From CAVQND01 sp964653485 (GTDB lineage Bacteria; Verrucomicrobiota; Verrucomicrobiia; Limisphaerales; UBA8199): DNA of 64,000 nt. The translations under genes were made by a program, and so were the position numbers. A model generated the notes under the pieces. That model did not search any database. It saw nothing but the letters and a program-made list of their open reading frames with translations, and was not told the DNA's origin. This document shows positions 40,051 through 50,187 of the stretch, one piece after another. Location of the stretch: positions 18,246 through 82,245 of the forward strand of contig CAZZFF010000008.1 in assembly GCA_964653485.1 (NCBI GenBank), given 5' to 3'. The stretch's first letter is position 1. Each line of letters starts with the position of its first letter.

Positions 40051-42654
40051 ATGGATGCCAAGATTGGCGCCGATGCTCCAGCCAAGCAGGGGTTGGGCGA
40101 TGGATACACAGTGCCGCGCCGAAACACCAAGGCGCGGGGGTTGCCAGGTATCCCTGGGGCGCTCGCGGTGCTCTTGTGGTTCGCTGGAATTCAAGGCGGG
40201 CCAGGGCAACCTCTCCGCATGGACACGCCGATCGGCTTTTTCACGGACACCGCGAACCGTCTGCTGGCGAATGCCGGCTACACCTTCGGCGTCAGCAACA
40301 TCCAGGTCTGGCCCGTCAACCTCTATACGCCATCCGTCCATCGGATACTGCAAGTCGCGGCCAATCTTTGCGACGCGACCGGAGGCCTGGGACGGCAGGA
40401 GCGGTTCTTCCCGATCGTCCAGCCTGAGCTGGCGAGCGGCGGCTCTCCCAACTTGCCGTCGGTATTCCGGCCGGTGTTTGGACATGCCGGCCTCCAATCC
40501 AGTATCTACATTGTCGGGTACGTCGAGGCTACGGATGCGAGCATGGCCGGCCTCGGGCCCGCGCCGGTCCCTGTGATGCGCGACCTTTGCTCGCCCCGTG
40601 ATCGCGCGCTCTTGGGCGAGAACCGGAACGACATGGTCTATGGCTTGCCCGTGGTAATTGGCGCCCGGAAGGGATTCCCCAACTTCAACGAGTTCGCGAT
40701 GGAAACGATGATTCAACTCACCCGCGAGATCGAGTTTCGGCGGCCGGATGCTACCCCGTTGGCGCCGGTCAACCAGACCAACCAGATGTTCCTGCTCTGC
40801 ATCTCGAACGTGTTTGGGATGGAGGCATGGAACTCCTACCAGGCCGCGTATCCGCGCGGCCTGCAGGTGACCGCTGCGGTGGATTCCTTCGCCACCCTCA
40901 GCAACGAGTTGGGCACCGTATTGATGAGCAACGTTATGACGCGCTCCTCGGCAACATACGTCTCCGCCAACACGTGGACGGGCTACATGGCCGGCGGGGC
41001 GTTAAAACTGCCGCTTGACCCCGCCACCAACAACTCCATTGTCCTCAACGGGGCGTACGTTCAGAGCACGGGCCAGTTTACGAATGCAGCCGCGCCCTTT
41101 GAAAGGGGCTTGGGCTTCCCGGTTCCGCACTTTTGGCTTTCGTTGCGCACGCGGGCGCGGTTCATCCTGGCGGACACCGGCGTCAGCCCTAATCGCATCA
41201 TTGACTATGTCAACCTGGACTCGACGCAATCGCCGCTGGATATCACCCTCAAGGCAGGGACGAACGGGTTGTGCGAGGCCGTGTACATCCCCGACGGCGG
41301 CCCCGGCAGTCTGTGGTGTACCAACCGCCTAGTGAACGCGGATGCCTCACCCACCTACGGCGTGCTCAATCAGATCGGCATCTGCCTGGGGAGCATCCAG
41401 CCTGGGGCGAACGCAGGCCGATGGAACAATGCGGCAAACGGGGTCATCGGGACCACCGCTGACGCTATCAACTACTTCCGCGGCCAGCTTTTCAACACCG
41501 CCTTGACGCAAACCAACAAGTTCTACGCCCCTTACAACGCGACGCGGACGATGTTCTGGGAGACCTCATGGCAGGCCAATGATCCGCTCGTGCATTATAC
41601 AGTTTCGGACCTCACCAGCCCGGCCCTGGCAACGAATTGCGTGCAGGTTGATTCGAGAGGGCTTGGCTCGACCATGAGCAACCTCGGCAGGATAAACGGC
41701 CGCTACCAGCCGTGGGGCACTCCGCCGGGGGAGACCCTGTCAGGCAGTGCCCAGGACACTTACAACCTGACCCTCAAGGATCCCCGGATAACAAGGTCCG
41801 ACGACTGGGATTTTCCGACCGCTGAGGCGCTGAGCCCTTCCTGGCTTGGGCGCGTTCATCGTGGGACGCCCTGGCAGACCGTTTACCTTAAATCCGCCCT
41901 TGTCGACTATGTTCGGTGGCGGCCATGGACGGGTAATATGCTGGTTGTGACTAATATGGGTCAAATCTCGACCAATCTAGTAGCCTTGTACAACGCGAAC
42001 CTGCAAGATGTCTCGGAGTGGAGCGCCATGACCTACGACGCCTTGTTTACAAATCCTACCAATGACTGGCGGCTGGCGAGTCTTCTGGCGCCCCTGTTCA
42101 ACACGGATGATCCTCACACTCTATTTTCGGTTAACCAGCCGAGCGCTTCGGCCTGGGCCACGGTCCTGGATGGGCTTTCGGCCTTGACCAACGTATCCCC
42201 CGCAGAATGTGACGCCGTGGTCATGTCCTCCAATTCCGTGCAGGCAGGCATTATCGCCTCAGCCATCAATGCGCGCCGCATTCTCTGGCCTGGGGGGCAA
42301 TTTCGGGACATCGGCGACGTTTTGCTCACGCCCGAGTTGGGTGTCGCTTCACCCTGGCTGAGCCAGAAGACGAACTTACTCACCGACGCCGCTTACGAGG
42401 CGCTCCCCGCACAGTTACTGTCGCGGCTGCGCCCGGATTCGTTTGGCTCCGTTGCTCGGAGCGGCGAGGCCGCGCGGGTCGGCTTCACCGGCGCGGATGC
42501 CTATGGCTACACGGTTCAGGTCTCCTCGAACCTCGTGGATTGGATGACAATCAGCACCAATTTCCCGATAAACGGGTCGTTCCAGCTTATCGAAGCCCTC
42601 CCGCCCGGCTCGCCGAAGGATTTCTATCGCACGGTCCTTTTGCCTTTGCCGTGA
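40051..42654 (+). CDS. large exported protein of unknown function with C-terminal F-Y-R module
   Basis: An 867-residue protein with an N-terminal hydrophobic segment (about residues 32-50). The body starts TPIGFFTDTANRLLANAGYTF and continues IQVWPVNLYTPSVHRILQVAANLCDAT, then PSVFRPVFGHAG. I recall similar openings in long uncharacterised verrucomicrobial proteins but cannot name the family. It has many N-x-T/S-rich beta segments and no recognised catalytic motif. The C-terminus (YTVQVSSNLVDW, then KDFYRTVLLPLP) is the shared module. The usual companion pilin genes of verrucomicrobial secretion cassettes are not adjacent. Confidence 0.7.
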   Translation: MDAKIGADAPAKQGLGDGYTVPRRNTKARGLPGIPGALAVLLWFAGIQGGPGQPLRMDTPIGFFTDTANRLLANAGYTFGVSNIQVWPVNLYTPSVHRILQVAANLCDATGGLGRQERFFPIVQPELASGGSPNLPSVFRPVFGHAGLQSSIYIVGYVEATDASMAGLGPAPVPVMRDLCSPRDRALLGENRNDMVYGLPVVIGARKGFPNFNEFAMETMIQLTREIEFRRPDATPLAPVNQTNQMFLLCISNVFGMEAWNSYQAAYPRGLQVTAAVDSFATLSNELGTVLMSNVMTRSSATYVSANTWTGYMAGGALKLPLDPATNNSIVLNGAYVQSTGQFTNAAAPFERGLGFPVPHFWLSLRTRARFILADTGVSPNRIIDYVNLDSTQSPLDITLKAGTNGLCEAVYIPDGGPGSLWCTNRLVNADASPTYGVLNQIGICLGSIQPGANAGRWNNAANGVIGTTADAINYFRGQLFNTALTQTNKFYAPYNATRTMFWETSWQANDPLVHYTVSDLTSPALATNCVQVDSRGLGSTMSNLGRINGRYQPWGTPPGETLSGSAQDTYNLTLKDPRITRSDDWDFPTAEALSPSWLGRVHRGTPWQTVYLKSALVDYVRWRPWTGNMLVVTNMGQISTNLVALYNANLQDVSEWSAMTYDALFTNPTNDWRLASLLAPLFNTDDPHTLFSVNQPSASAWATVLDGLSALTNVSPAECDAVVMSSNSVQAGIIASAINARRILWPGGQFRDIGDVLLTPELGVASPWLSQKTNLLTDAAYEALPAQLLSRLRPDSFGSVARSGEAARVGFTGADAYGYTVQVSSNLVDWMTISTNFPINGSFQLIEALPPGSPKDFYRTVLLPLP

Positions 42655-42786
42655 CGGTCCGCAGCTAAAGGGCTCTCAACCTGAACGGGGTCTTGGCCGG
42701 GGGGCAACGCGGGGGATTGGGTTTGCGGGCGCCGGCGCTGGTACAAGGCTTGCCATCGGACGCAGTGAAGTTATGCTCGGAGCAGA

Positions 42787-45138
42787 GTGAAAGGCGCCTC
42801 ATATCTGCGGGGGGTTGGGCCCGGTCACGGCATAGGGAGATGGCTCGCCCGCGAGCGGGGTCGGCGCATCGGCGGCAAACTCGGCGGTTGGTTCAAGCGC
42901 GGCCGGGACGTGGGGTTCGCGGGCCGGATATGGGTTACCCTGGCCGGTTTGGGCCTCATCGGCGCGGTCGGCTGGGTCAGTTTTCAGGCGGCCCTGGGCC
43001 TGAGTTTCGAGTTTGTCTATCTCTTCATCTGCGCGCTCGTCGGTTGGATGGCGGGGACCCCTGCCGCGCTGCTGTGCGCGATCGAGTCGGGAAGTTTCCT
43101 GTTTTTTGGCGAATTGGCCGCGCGCGGGGCATCGCCGGCGGTTTTGGTTCCGGTCTGCAACGCGGTGGTGCGGCTGGGGGGTTTTGCGGGGATCGCCTGG
43201 CTTGCGGCCAAGGTCGGAGGAGAAGCCCGGGACCTCGAGCGGACATTGGCCCAACGGGCGGCCTCACTGGAGAAAGAGACCGAAGAGCACAAAGCGACCT
43301 CGGAGCTTCTGGGCGAGGCGATCCAGCTTTTCACGCAGGTCACGGAGAACATCGCCGATGTGTTTTGGGTGACCGATCCGTTGCGGCGGCAGTTCGAGCA
43401 TGTGAGTCCGGGCTTCGAGACAATCTGGGGGAGGACATGCAATTCACTCTTTGCCTCGCCCAATGAGTGGCTCGATGGCATTCATCCGGAGGACCGCCAG
43501 CGCGTGGTCGCCAGCATGTCCCAGCAGACGCGGGGGGGATATGATGAAGAGTACCGGGTAGTGCGGCCGGACGGCTCGTTGCGGTGGGTCCATGATCGGG
43601 CTTTCCCGGTCAAGGACGAGCGTGGGGCGGTCCATCGCCTGGTGGGGATTGCGGAGGACATTACGGAACGCAAGCTGGGCGAGCAACTGCTGCAGGCAGA
43701 GCGGGACGTGGGCGCGGCGCTCAGTTCGACGAACGACCTGGGGGTTGCGTTGGCGCGGCTCCTGGAGACCGCGACGCAACTGGAGGGCATCGATTGCGGC
43801 GGGGTCTATCTCATGAACCCGGAAACGGGCGAGCTGAATCTGCAGGCCCACAGAGGGTTGTCCCCTTCATTCATCCGGCGGGTCTCGCATTACAAATCGG
43901 ATGCCACGGAGGCGCGGTTGATTCGGGCGGGAAGAATCCTTTACGTGCGGCGGGAGGAGATTCCGCGCAGTTTGGAGGTGTTGTGGGGCAGCGAAGGACT
44001 GCGGGCGCTGGCCATCGTTCCGGTGCAGCATGAAGGGGGGGTGGTGGGGATGTTGAACCTGGGTTCCTACCGGCAGGATGATATTCCGCCCCGAACGCGG
44101 GTCGGTTTGGAGACAATTTCCTCGCAGGTGGCGGGCGCGATCTCGCGGATCGAGGCGCAGGAATCACGGCGGCGCAGCGAGGCGCACTTGCGGACGATCA
44201 TCAACCTGGCGCCAATCGCGCTCATCGCGGTGGATGAGGGGGGCAAGATCACTTTCGAGGACGGACAGGCGCTGCCTGCGATGGGTGTGAAGCCGGGCGA
44301 GCATCTGGGCCGGCCGGCCGGCGAGATGTATGCGGACTTCCCCCTGATGCTGGAAAACATCCGGCGGGCCTCCGCGGGCGAGGAGTTTGGGTCGATCCTG
44401 GAGTTTGCGTCCACGGTGTTCGAGTGCCGCTTCACGCCTCTGGGCGACCGGAATGGAAACGGGGGAGGCTTTATCATCCTGGCTACGGACATTACCGAGC
44501 GTTCGCGCCTGCAACGGCAGGTGCTCGAGATTAGCGACCGCGAACAGGCCCGGATTGGGCAGGACATCCATGACGGGCTGTGCCAGCAGCTCATCGGGAT
44601 GGCCTTTCAAGTCAACGCGCTGGAACAATGCCTGCGCTCGGGGGGGCATCCGGAGGCGGGCAGGGCCCAGAAAATGTGCGCGCTGCTCGATGAGGCTATT
44701 ACCGAGTCGCGCCGCGTCTGCCGCGGCCTTTACCCGGTCAGGCTCAGCACCCACGGGCTTCTGCCGGCCCTTGAAGAATTGTCGGCCGGGGCGGCGGCGA
44801 AATACGGTATCGAGTGCTCGTGCGAACCGGACGGGGAGCCGCCCCCTTGCGACGTTGCCACGGCGACGCACCTTTACCGCATCGCGCAGGAGGCGGTCAA
44901 CAATGCCCTCAAGCATAGCGGGGCGCGGCACATCCGCGTACACGTCACCCGCGTGGAGAGCGGGGTCGTCCTGGAGGTCAGGGATGACGGCAAGGGGCTT
45001 GGGCCTTCAGCGACGGGGCATTCGGGGATGGGCCTTCACATTATGGATTACCGCGCTCGGCTGATTGGGGGCAGGCTTGAGATCGAGAGCGGCCCCGCGG
45101 GCACCGTGGTGGCTTGCCGTGTGGCACAAACTCTATGA
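42787..45138 (+). CDS. membrane sensor histidine kinase (PAS-GAF-PAS, HisKA_3/NarL type)
   Basis: A 783-residue sensor kinase. Hydrophobic helices span about residues 45-135; a PAS/PAC unit (VFWVTDPLRRQFEHVSPGFE, then AVHRLVGIAEDITERK) is at about 190-300, a GAF-like domain at 305-460 and a second PAS at about 465-575. The kinase core carries the phospho-acceptor H595 in GQDIHDGLCQQLIGMAFQ and an ATPase domain with RIAQEAVNNALKHSG and GHSGMGLHIMDYRARLIGG. It starts at GTG with GGAG upstream. Its stop overlaps the start of the response regulator. Confidence 0.9.
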   Translation: MKGASYLRGVGPGHGIGRWLARERGRRIGGKLGGWFKRGRDVGFAGRIWVTLAGLGLIGAVGWVSFQAALGLSFEFVYLFICALVGWMAGTPAALLCAIESGSFLFFGELAARGASPAVLVPVCNAVVRLGGFAGIAWLAAKVGGEARDLERTLAQRAASLEKETEEHKATSELLGEAIQLFTQVTENIADVFWVTDPLRRQFEHVSPGFETIWGRTCNSLFASPNEWLDGIHPEDRQRVVASMSQQTRGGYDEEYRVVRPDGSLRWVHDRAFPVKDERGAVHRLVGIAEDITERKLGEQLLQAERDVGAALSSTNDLGVALARLLETATQLEGIDCGGVYLMNPETGELNLQAHRGLSPSFIRRVSHYKSDATEARLIRAGRILYVRREEIPRSLEVLWGSEGLRALAIVPVQHEGGVVGMLNLGSYRQDDIPPRTRVGLETISSQVAGAISRIEAQESRRRSEAHLRTIINLAPIALIAVDEGGKITFEDGQALPAMGVKPGEHLGRPAGEMYADFPLMLENIRRASAGEEFGSILEFASTVFECRFTPLGDRNGNGGGFIILATDITERSRLQRQVLEISDREQARIGQDIHDGLCQQLIGMAFQVNALEQCLRSGGHPEAGRAQKMCALLDEAITESRRVCRGLYPVRLSTHGLLPALEELSAGAAAKYGIECSCEPDGEPPPCDVATATHLYRIAQEAVNNALKHSGARHIRVHVTRVESGVVLEVRDDGKGLGPSATGHSGMGLHIMDYRARLIGGRLEIESGPAGTVVACRVAQTL

Positions 45139-45815
45139 ATCCCGCCCCGGGCTCTCCTCACATCACGCGCATCGTCCTGGTCGAGGACCACCCGGTGGTC
45201 CGGGACGGTCTTTCCGAAGCCATCAACCGCGAACCGGACCTGGAGGTGTGCGGCGTCGCTGAAGCCCGCGACGAAGCCCTGCGCGTCGTCGAGACGACCG
45301 AGCCCGGGCTTGTCATTGTCGATCTTCTCTTGAAGCGTTCGAGCGGTCTCGAGTTGATCAAGGACCTCCATGCGCGTTGGCCGCGGCTGCTGATCCTGGT
45401 CGTCTCGATGCAGGACGAGAACCTGTATGCCGAGCGGGTCCTGCGCGCGGGGGCGCGGGGATATATCACCAAGCAGGAAGCGACGCGCACGATTCTGGCC
45501 GCCATTCGCAAGGTCCTGGATGGGGGCGTCTATTTGAGCGACACAATGGCCTCTTCGGTGTTGGCCCGGTTGATCGCCAGGCCTCAAGCGGCGTGCGAGT
45601 CGCTCACCGACGGCTTGAGCGACCGCGAGATGCAGGTCTTCGAGTTGACCGGCTTCGGCCTCAGCACGCGGGAGATCGCCCAACGCCTGCACCTGGACCT
45701 CAAGACGGTCGAAAGCTATCGTGCCCGCCTCAAAGATAAACTCAAGCTCTCAAGCGGGAGTGAACTGCTGCAGTTGGCAATTCGCTGGAACCAGGATCGC
45801 CGCGAGAACCGTTAA
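45135..45815 (+). CDS. NarL/LuxR-family response regulator
   Basis: A 226-residue regulator: receiver domain with acidic pair E17/D18, phospho-acceptor D63 (VIVDLLLKRSSG) and K113, then a LuxR-type helix-turn-helix (LSDREMQVFELTGFGLSTREIAQRLHLDLKTVESYRARLKDKL). ATGA overlap with the kinase gene gives translational coupling and fixes the start at 45135. It is the cognate partner of the upstream kinase; targets may include the exported-protein genes downstream, by position only. Confidence 0.93.
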   Translation: MNPAPGSPHITRIVLVEDHPVVRDGLSEAINREPDLEVCGVAEARDEALRVVETTEPGLVIVDLLLKRSSGLELIKDLHARWPRLLILVVSMQDENLYAERVLRAGARGYITKQEATRTILAAIRKVLDGGVYLSDTMASSVLARLIARPQAACESLTDGLSDREMQVFELTGFGLSTREIAQRLHLDLKTVESYRARLKDKLKLSSGSELLQLAIRWNQDRRENR

Positions 45816-45963
45816 ACCCGGAGCGCGTAGTCTTTTACACTACAAGCGGGCTGGGGTTTCCCCCGGCAGACAAATTCGGCCCAAGGGCTATGATGAACGC
45901 GTTGGCAGGTTTGCCATTGAGCGATAAGACAAAATGAGGCGTCATCTCCTTCCGAGGACAACT

Positions 45964-48900
45964 ATGAAAACGACCTTTTTCCCCGGGCGCCGCTCGGTTC
46001 TGCTCCTGCTGGCCGCTGCCGCGGCGTTGTCGGCCTGGGCGGGACAGCCGCAACTGGTTTCCACCGTGGAGCCGGCCTTGGGGCCGGCCAGCGGCGGTGG
46101 AGGGGACTCGGCAACTCCGATCATCAGCCCCGACGGGCGCTTCGTGCTCTTTGCCAGCACGGCGAGCAACCTGGCGCTGGTCGGGACCAACCCGCTGCCC
46201 GCGCTCATTCCTCCCCCGCTGAACGTGTTCCTGCGGGACCGCCTCAACGGGACAACGACGCTGGTGAGCATCAATGCCGCGGGCACCGGGGGCGGCAACG
46301 GCGATTCGTTGCCGGCCGGGGTCTCGACCAACGGCCAGTTCGCGCTGTTCGAGAGCAGCGCCAGCGACCTTGTGGCGGGCGACACCAATAACGCCGCGGA
46401 CATCTTCGTCCGCGATCTCGTCAACGGCGTCACCCTGCTCGTGAGCATCGGCACCAACGCGGTTAGCGCCAACGGGGTTTCACGCAGCCCGGTGATGACT
46501 CCGGACGGGCGGTATGTCGCCTTCGTGAGCGCCGCCAGCAACCTGGCGCCGGGTGATACCAACGGGATTGCGGACGTCTTCGTGCGCGACGTTCAGGCCG
46601 GGGTGACGCGGTTGGTGAGCGTGGGCGCCACCCTCAATCCGGCGTTCGGGTCGGCCACCAGCTCGGAGGCGCCGGAGATGACCCCGGACGGCCGTTACGC
46701 GGTCTTTTCCAGCACCGCGACCGGGCTGACGGCGGCGGCGGTGTCGAATGGCATCTATGTGTGCGACCTGGTGGGCGGCGGCACGGTGCTGGCCAGCCTC
46801 GCTCCGGCGACGGTGCAGGCAACCTTCGGCAAGACGAACCCGGTCTTCTTCAACCACACCATCAGCGATGACGGCCAGTACGTCGTTTACGCCGCGAGCG
46901 CGTCTCCCGCCGTGAATTCGCTTGAGAACCCAGCCACCAGCGGCGTCGTCTTCCGTTACAATGTTCCGACCGGCAACACCGACGTGGTCCACACGAATGC
47001 ATTCGCGCCCACGTCCACCTACGAGGAATCGCGCAATCTGGACCTGACGCCCGATGGGCGGTTCCTCGCCTTCGTGGCGGTCGCGAACGACGCTTCCGGC
47101 AGTGACACTTGCATCCTGGTATGGGACGGGAAAACGGGGACGGCCACCTTGGCCAGCGGCGACCTGGACAACGCGGTGCCTGCCGGTTCCACTTGCAACT
47201 CGCCCGCGCTCGATTCCAGCGGCCGGTTCGTGCTCTTCCTGAGCAGCGGCGCCGGCCTGGTCACCAACGCGGTGCCCGCCGGTTTCCATGCCTATTTGCG
47301 CGACCTCCAGGCGGGGGTGACCACCCTCGTGGACGTTGGCCCGAATGGGGCCGGCTCGCCCCTTCAGCCGTTTGCGGTTCCGTCGTTCAGCGCCGACGGC
47401 CTCTATGCGGCCTTTGAAAGCCCGGACGGCCCGTTGGTTCCGGGCGACGACAACCGGGATTGCGACGTGTTCGTGCGCGAATTGTCAGCCGGGGCAACAG
47501 AGATGACCTCCGTCCGGGCGCCGTCGTTGCCCTCGCTGGCGGCCAACGGACCCAGCCTGCTTGCGGCATCGCCAGTCAGCACGGATGGCCGATGGATTGC
47601 GTTCGCCAGCGAAGCCGACAACCTGGTCGAGGGCGATACGAACGGCATGCGGGACGTGTTTGTGCGGGACCTGGCGGCAGGAACGACTCTGCTGGTGAGC
47701 CTGAGCACCAACGGCGGGGCAGCCGATGGCGTGTCCGCCGAGCCGGCCATGAGCGCGGATGGCCGGTTTGTGGCCTTCACGAGCAGCGCGGATAACCTCG
47801 TGGCGGATGACACCAACCGCGCCGTGGACGTGTTCATCCGCGACCTCCAGGCGGGTTCCAACATGTTGGTCAGCGTCAACACCGCGGGAAACGGAAGCGG
47901 CAACGGGGCTTCGTATTCGCCCACCCTCAGTGCCGACGACCGATTCGTCCTGTTCCGCAGCAGGGCTACAAACCTGGCTCCCGGGACATTCGCCTCGGTG
48001 GACCCGTTCTTCCCGAACGAGAACCTCTTCTTGCGCGACCTGCAAACCGGGACGACTCGAGCCCTGACCACGACGGGCTTGGGCTGGAGTTCAACGAGTT
48101 TTGACGGGCGCTTCATCGCGGTGGTGGCGGCTCCTTTCTCGGGGAACGACACATTGTTCGTGTGGGATGCGCAGGCGGCCGCCAGTGTATATACGAACGG
48201 CGCCACGCAGGTGTCGGCGGCCGGAGTCGGACCCGGGGCCAACCGGCTCGCCTACTTCGACGGCGTCGGGCCTGCCGCCCAACTCTTCGTCGCGGACCGC
48301 CTCGCCAACACGAACGGCGCGATTGCCTCAGGCCTCCCCGCCGCCAGGCCGGGGCTTCGCTTTAGCGCGGACGGACGGTTCCTGGCCTACGCTGCCGGGC
48401 CTCCCGCCAGCGCCGCGTCTCCCGCGACCAACCAGGTCTATCTTTACGACTTCCAGACCGGGACGAACCTGCTGGTGAGCCGGAGCCTTGTTTCGGGGGG
48501 CCGGGCCCAGGGGGACTCCGAGGCCCCGGATATCAGTCCGGATGGCCGTTTCGTGGCCTATCGGAGCGCGGCCACGGATTTGGTCCTCGGCGCCACGAAC
48601 GCCCGCCCCAAGGTAGTTTTGTACGACCGCCTGGGCGGGTTTAACATGCTCTTGAGCCAGAGCAGCCTCGGCAATGGGGACGCCAACAACCAGTCCGGGG
48701 CTCCCGTTTTCAGCGGCAACGGCCAGGTGGTTGCCTTCGATAGCTGGGCTTCCGACCTGGCGCCCCAGGATTTCAACCAGTCCAGCGCGGTGTTTACGTT
48801 CGACCTTTACTCGCCGGGGGCTTTTCCCCTGTTTGCCGTTCAGATCGCAAACGGTGCGGCACCGGTCCAGCCACTCACGCTGACCTGGCCGGCGCAGCCC

Positions 48901-49053
48901 GGAAAGTCTTACCGCGCGCAATTCAAGACAAACCTCACGGATGGCGCCTGGCAAGACATCGCTGGCGGCGTCAACCTCAACGGCGGCCAGGGCAGCTTTA
49001 GCGACCCCGCCCCTGCGGCCGAGCATAGGTTCTATCGCATCCTGTCCTATTGA
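45964..49053 (+). CDS. secreted PD40/TolB-like propeller protein with C-terminal F-Y-R module
   Basis: A 1029-residue exported protein (signal peptide to about residue 27, ending SAWAG). The body is built of about 15 blade repeats of form SPDGRFVLFASTASNL, then D-T-N-x-x-x-D-V-F-V-R-D-L-x-x-G-x-T-x-L-V-S, typical of WD40-like PD40/TolB repeats. No catalytic domain was recognised. The C-terminus (SYRAQFKTNLTDGAWQDI, ending HRFYRILSY) is the module shared with other secreted proteins here. GAGG lies six bases before the start. The prepilin-like gene follows 21 bases after the stop. Confidence 0.88.
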   Translation: MKTTFFPGRRSVLLLLAAAAALSAWAGQPQLVSTVEPALGPASGGGGDSATPIISPDGRFVLFASTASNLALVGTNPLPALIPPPLNVFLRDRLNGTTTLVSINAAGTGGGNGDSLPAGVSTNGQFALFESSASDLVAGDTNNAADIFVRDLVNGVTLLVSIGTNAVSANGVSRSPVMTPDGRYVAFVSAASNLAPGDTNGIADVFVRDVQAGVTRLVSVGATLNPAFGSATSSEAPEMTPDGRYAVFSSTATGLTAAAVSNGIYVCDLVGGGTVLASLAPATVQATFGKTNPVFFNHTISDDGQYVVYAASASPAVNSLENPATSGVVFRYNVPTGNTDVVHTNAFAPTSTYEESRNLDLTPDGRFLAFVAVANDASGSDTCILVWDGKTGTATLASGDLDNAVPAGSTCNSPALDSSGRFVLFLSSGAGLVTNAVPAGFHAYLRDLQAGVTTLVDVGPNGAGSPLQPFAVPSFSADGLYAAFESPDGPLVPGDDNRDCDVFVRELSAGATEMTSVRAPSLPSLAANGPSLLAASPVSTDGRWIAFASEADNLVEGDTNGMRDVFVRDLAAGTTLLVSLSTNGGAADGVSAEPAMSADGRFVAFTSSADNLVADDTNRAVDVFIRDLQAGSNMLVSVNTAGNGSGNGASYSPTLSADDRFVLFRSRATNLAPGTFASVDPFFPNENLFLRDLQTGTTRALTTTGLGWSSTSFDGRFIAVVAAPFSGNDTLFVWDAQAAASVYTNGATQVSAAGVGPGANRLAYFDGVGPAAQLFVADRLANTNGAIASGLPAARPGLRFSADGRFLAYAAGPPASAASPATNQVYLYDFQTGTNLLVSRSLVSGGRAQGDSEAPDISPDGRFVAYRSAATDLVLGATNARPKVVLYDRLGGFNMLLSQSSLGNGDANNQSGAPVFSGNGQVVAFDSWASDLAPQDFNQSSAVFTFDLYSPGAFPLFAVQIANGAAPVQPLTLTWPAQPGKSYRAQFKTNLTDGAWQDIAGGVNLNGGQGSFSDPAPAAEHRFYRILSY

Positions 49054-49074
49054 ACCCTCACATCTGTCACGGTT

Positions 49075-50061
49075 ATGAAATCAAGCGTTTCTTTCAGTGC
49101 CTCGGCGAGCAGAAGCGGCTTCGGGCGCCGCGAGGTTCGGGCCTTCACTGTTCTTGAGTTGTTGGCGGTCATCGCGGTTGTGTGTGCGGGCGCCCTGACT
49201 TTGGCGCCGGCCTTGGCGCGGACCAAACCCAACGTCCGCGCCTTCCAGTGTTTGGAGAACCTGCGTCGCCTTCAAGGCGCCTTGGCTATGTACAGCCATG
49301 ACAACCACGACCTCTTGCCCCCCAACCCGGATGACGGCAACACCCTGCCGGGCTACGAATGGGTCGCGGGTGACGTCTCGGGAGGCATGCCGCCGGGCAG
49401 TCCCGCTTTTGGCTCGGATATGACCAACCCCAACAATCTGACCGACCCCACGTTGGACCTGATAGGGAGCTATCTTGGCCGGAACCCCGCGCCCTTCAAA
49501 TGCCCGGCTGACCCGCGCTACGGCCTTTATCACGGCCCAAACCCCAGCCTGCGTGGCACCATCATCCCGGCGGTTCGCAGTGTTTCGATGAACCAGGGCG
49601 TCGGCACGATCGACGCGGAGTTCAGCGCCAGCGGCGCGGGTCACAGCGGCAAGCCGACACTTCCCACCAACGGCCCCTGGCTGACTGGCGACCACAGCGC
49701 CAACAGGGCGGGCACGGGGCCTTACGCCACGTTTGGCAGAATGACCGATTTCGGCTTCGCCAGCCCTGGGGCTATTTTCGTCCTGGTGGATGAAAACCCC
49801 TGGAGCATCAACGACGCTTCCCTGGCGGTGATTGCCGGAGAATCGGAATTGATCGACTATCCCGCCTCCTATCACAACAATGGCGCCAGCTTCTCGTTTG
49901 CGGATGGACATGTGGAGAGCCATCAATGGCTCTCGACGGTGATGGCGCTGGGCGGCGATGCTACTCTAACCTCTGCGCCGCCGGGCACCCTCGCCTATGA
50001 AGATTGGTACTGGCTGGCCTCACACGCGACAAAGAACCTGCGCACGGGCAACGTGCCATGA
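49075..50061 (+). CDS. prepilin-like protein (type II secretion pseudopilin group)
   Basis: A 328-residue protein with a type IV prepilin N-terminus: basic leader, then A|FTVLELLAVIAVV with cleavage expected between A23 and F24 and the conserved glutamate at position 5 of the mature protein. The residue before the cut is alanine instead of the usual glycine. The body has CLENLRRLQGALAMYSHDNHD and the late SFSFADGHVESHQW, the arrangement seen in planctomycete and verrucomicrobial pilin-like proteins. It follows the PD40 protein closely and may be co-transcribed. Assembly genes are not in the window. Confidence 0.85.
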   Translation: MKSSVSFSASASRSGFGRREVRAFTVLELLAVIAVVCAGALTLAPALARTKPNVRAFQCLENLRRLQGALAMYSHDNHDLLPPNPDDGNTLPGYEWVAGDVSGGMPPGSPAFGSDMTNPNNLTDPTLDLIGSYLGRNPAPFKCPADPRYGLYHGPNPSLRGTIIPAVRSVSMNQGVGTIDAEFSASGAGHSGKPTLPTNGPWLTGDHSANRAGTGPYATFGRMTDFGFASPGAIFVLVDENPWSINDASLAVIAGESELIDYPASYHNNGASFSFADGHVESHQWLSTVMALGGDATLTSAPPGTLAYEDWYWLASHATKNLRTGNVP

Positions 50062-50079
50062 AAGACTGATGGAGTTGTT

Positions 50080-50187
50080 CTAGCATCGCGCCGCCCTGCG
50101 GAGTTGGTTTTCCGACAACCGGAGCCAAATGGGGTTGGCGGTTGCAATGTCCAGCAACACGTTGGTGTCGAAAAGAAATCCGCTCAT
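50080..50187 (-). pseudogene. vapC: truncated VapC-type PIN toxin
   Basis: On the minus strand, ATG 50187 overlaps the antitoxin stop (ATGA) and encodes 35 residues beginning MSGFLFDTNVLLDIATANP. D-T-N-V-L-L-D-I-A-T-A-N-P is the usual start of a VapC PIN domain. The frame stops at 50080-50082, and the rest of the about 130-residue toxin, with its other acidic residues, is absent. The fragment abuts the end of the prepilin-like gene. It should be inactive. Confidence 0.75.
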
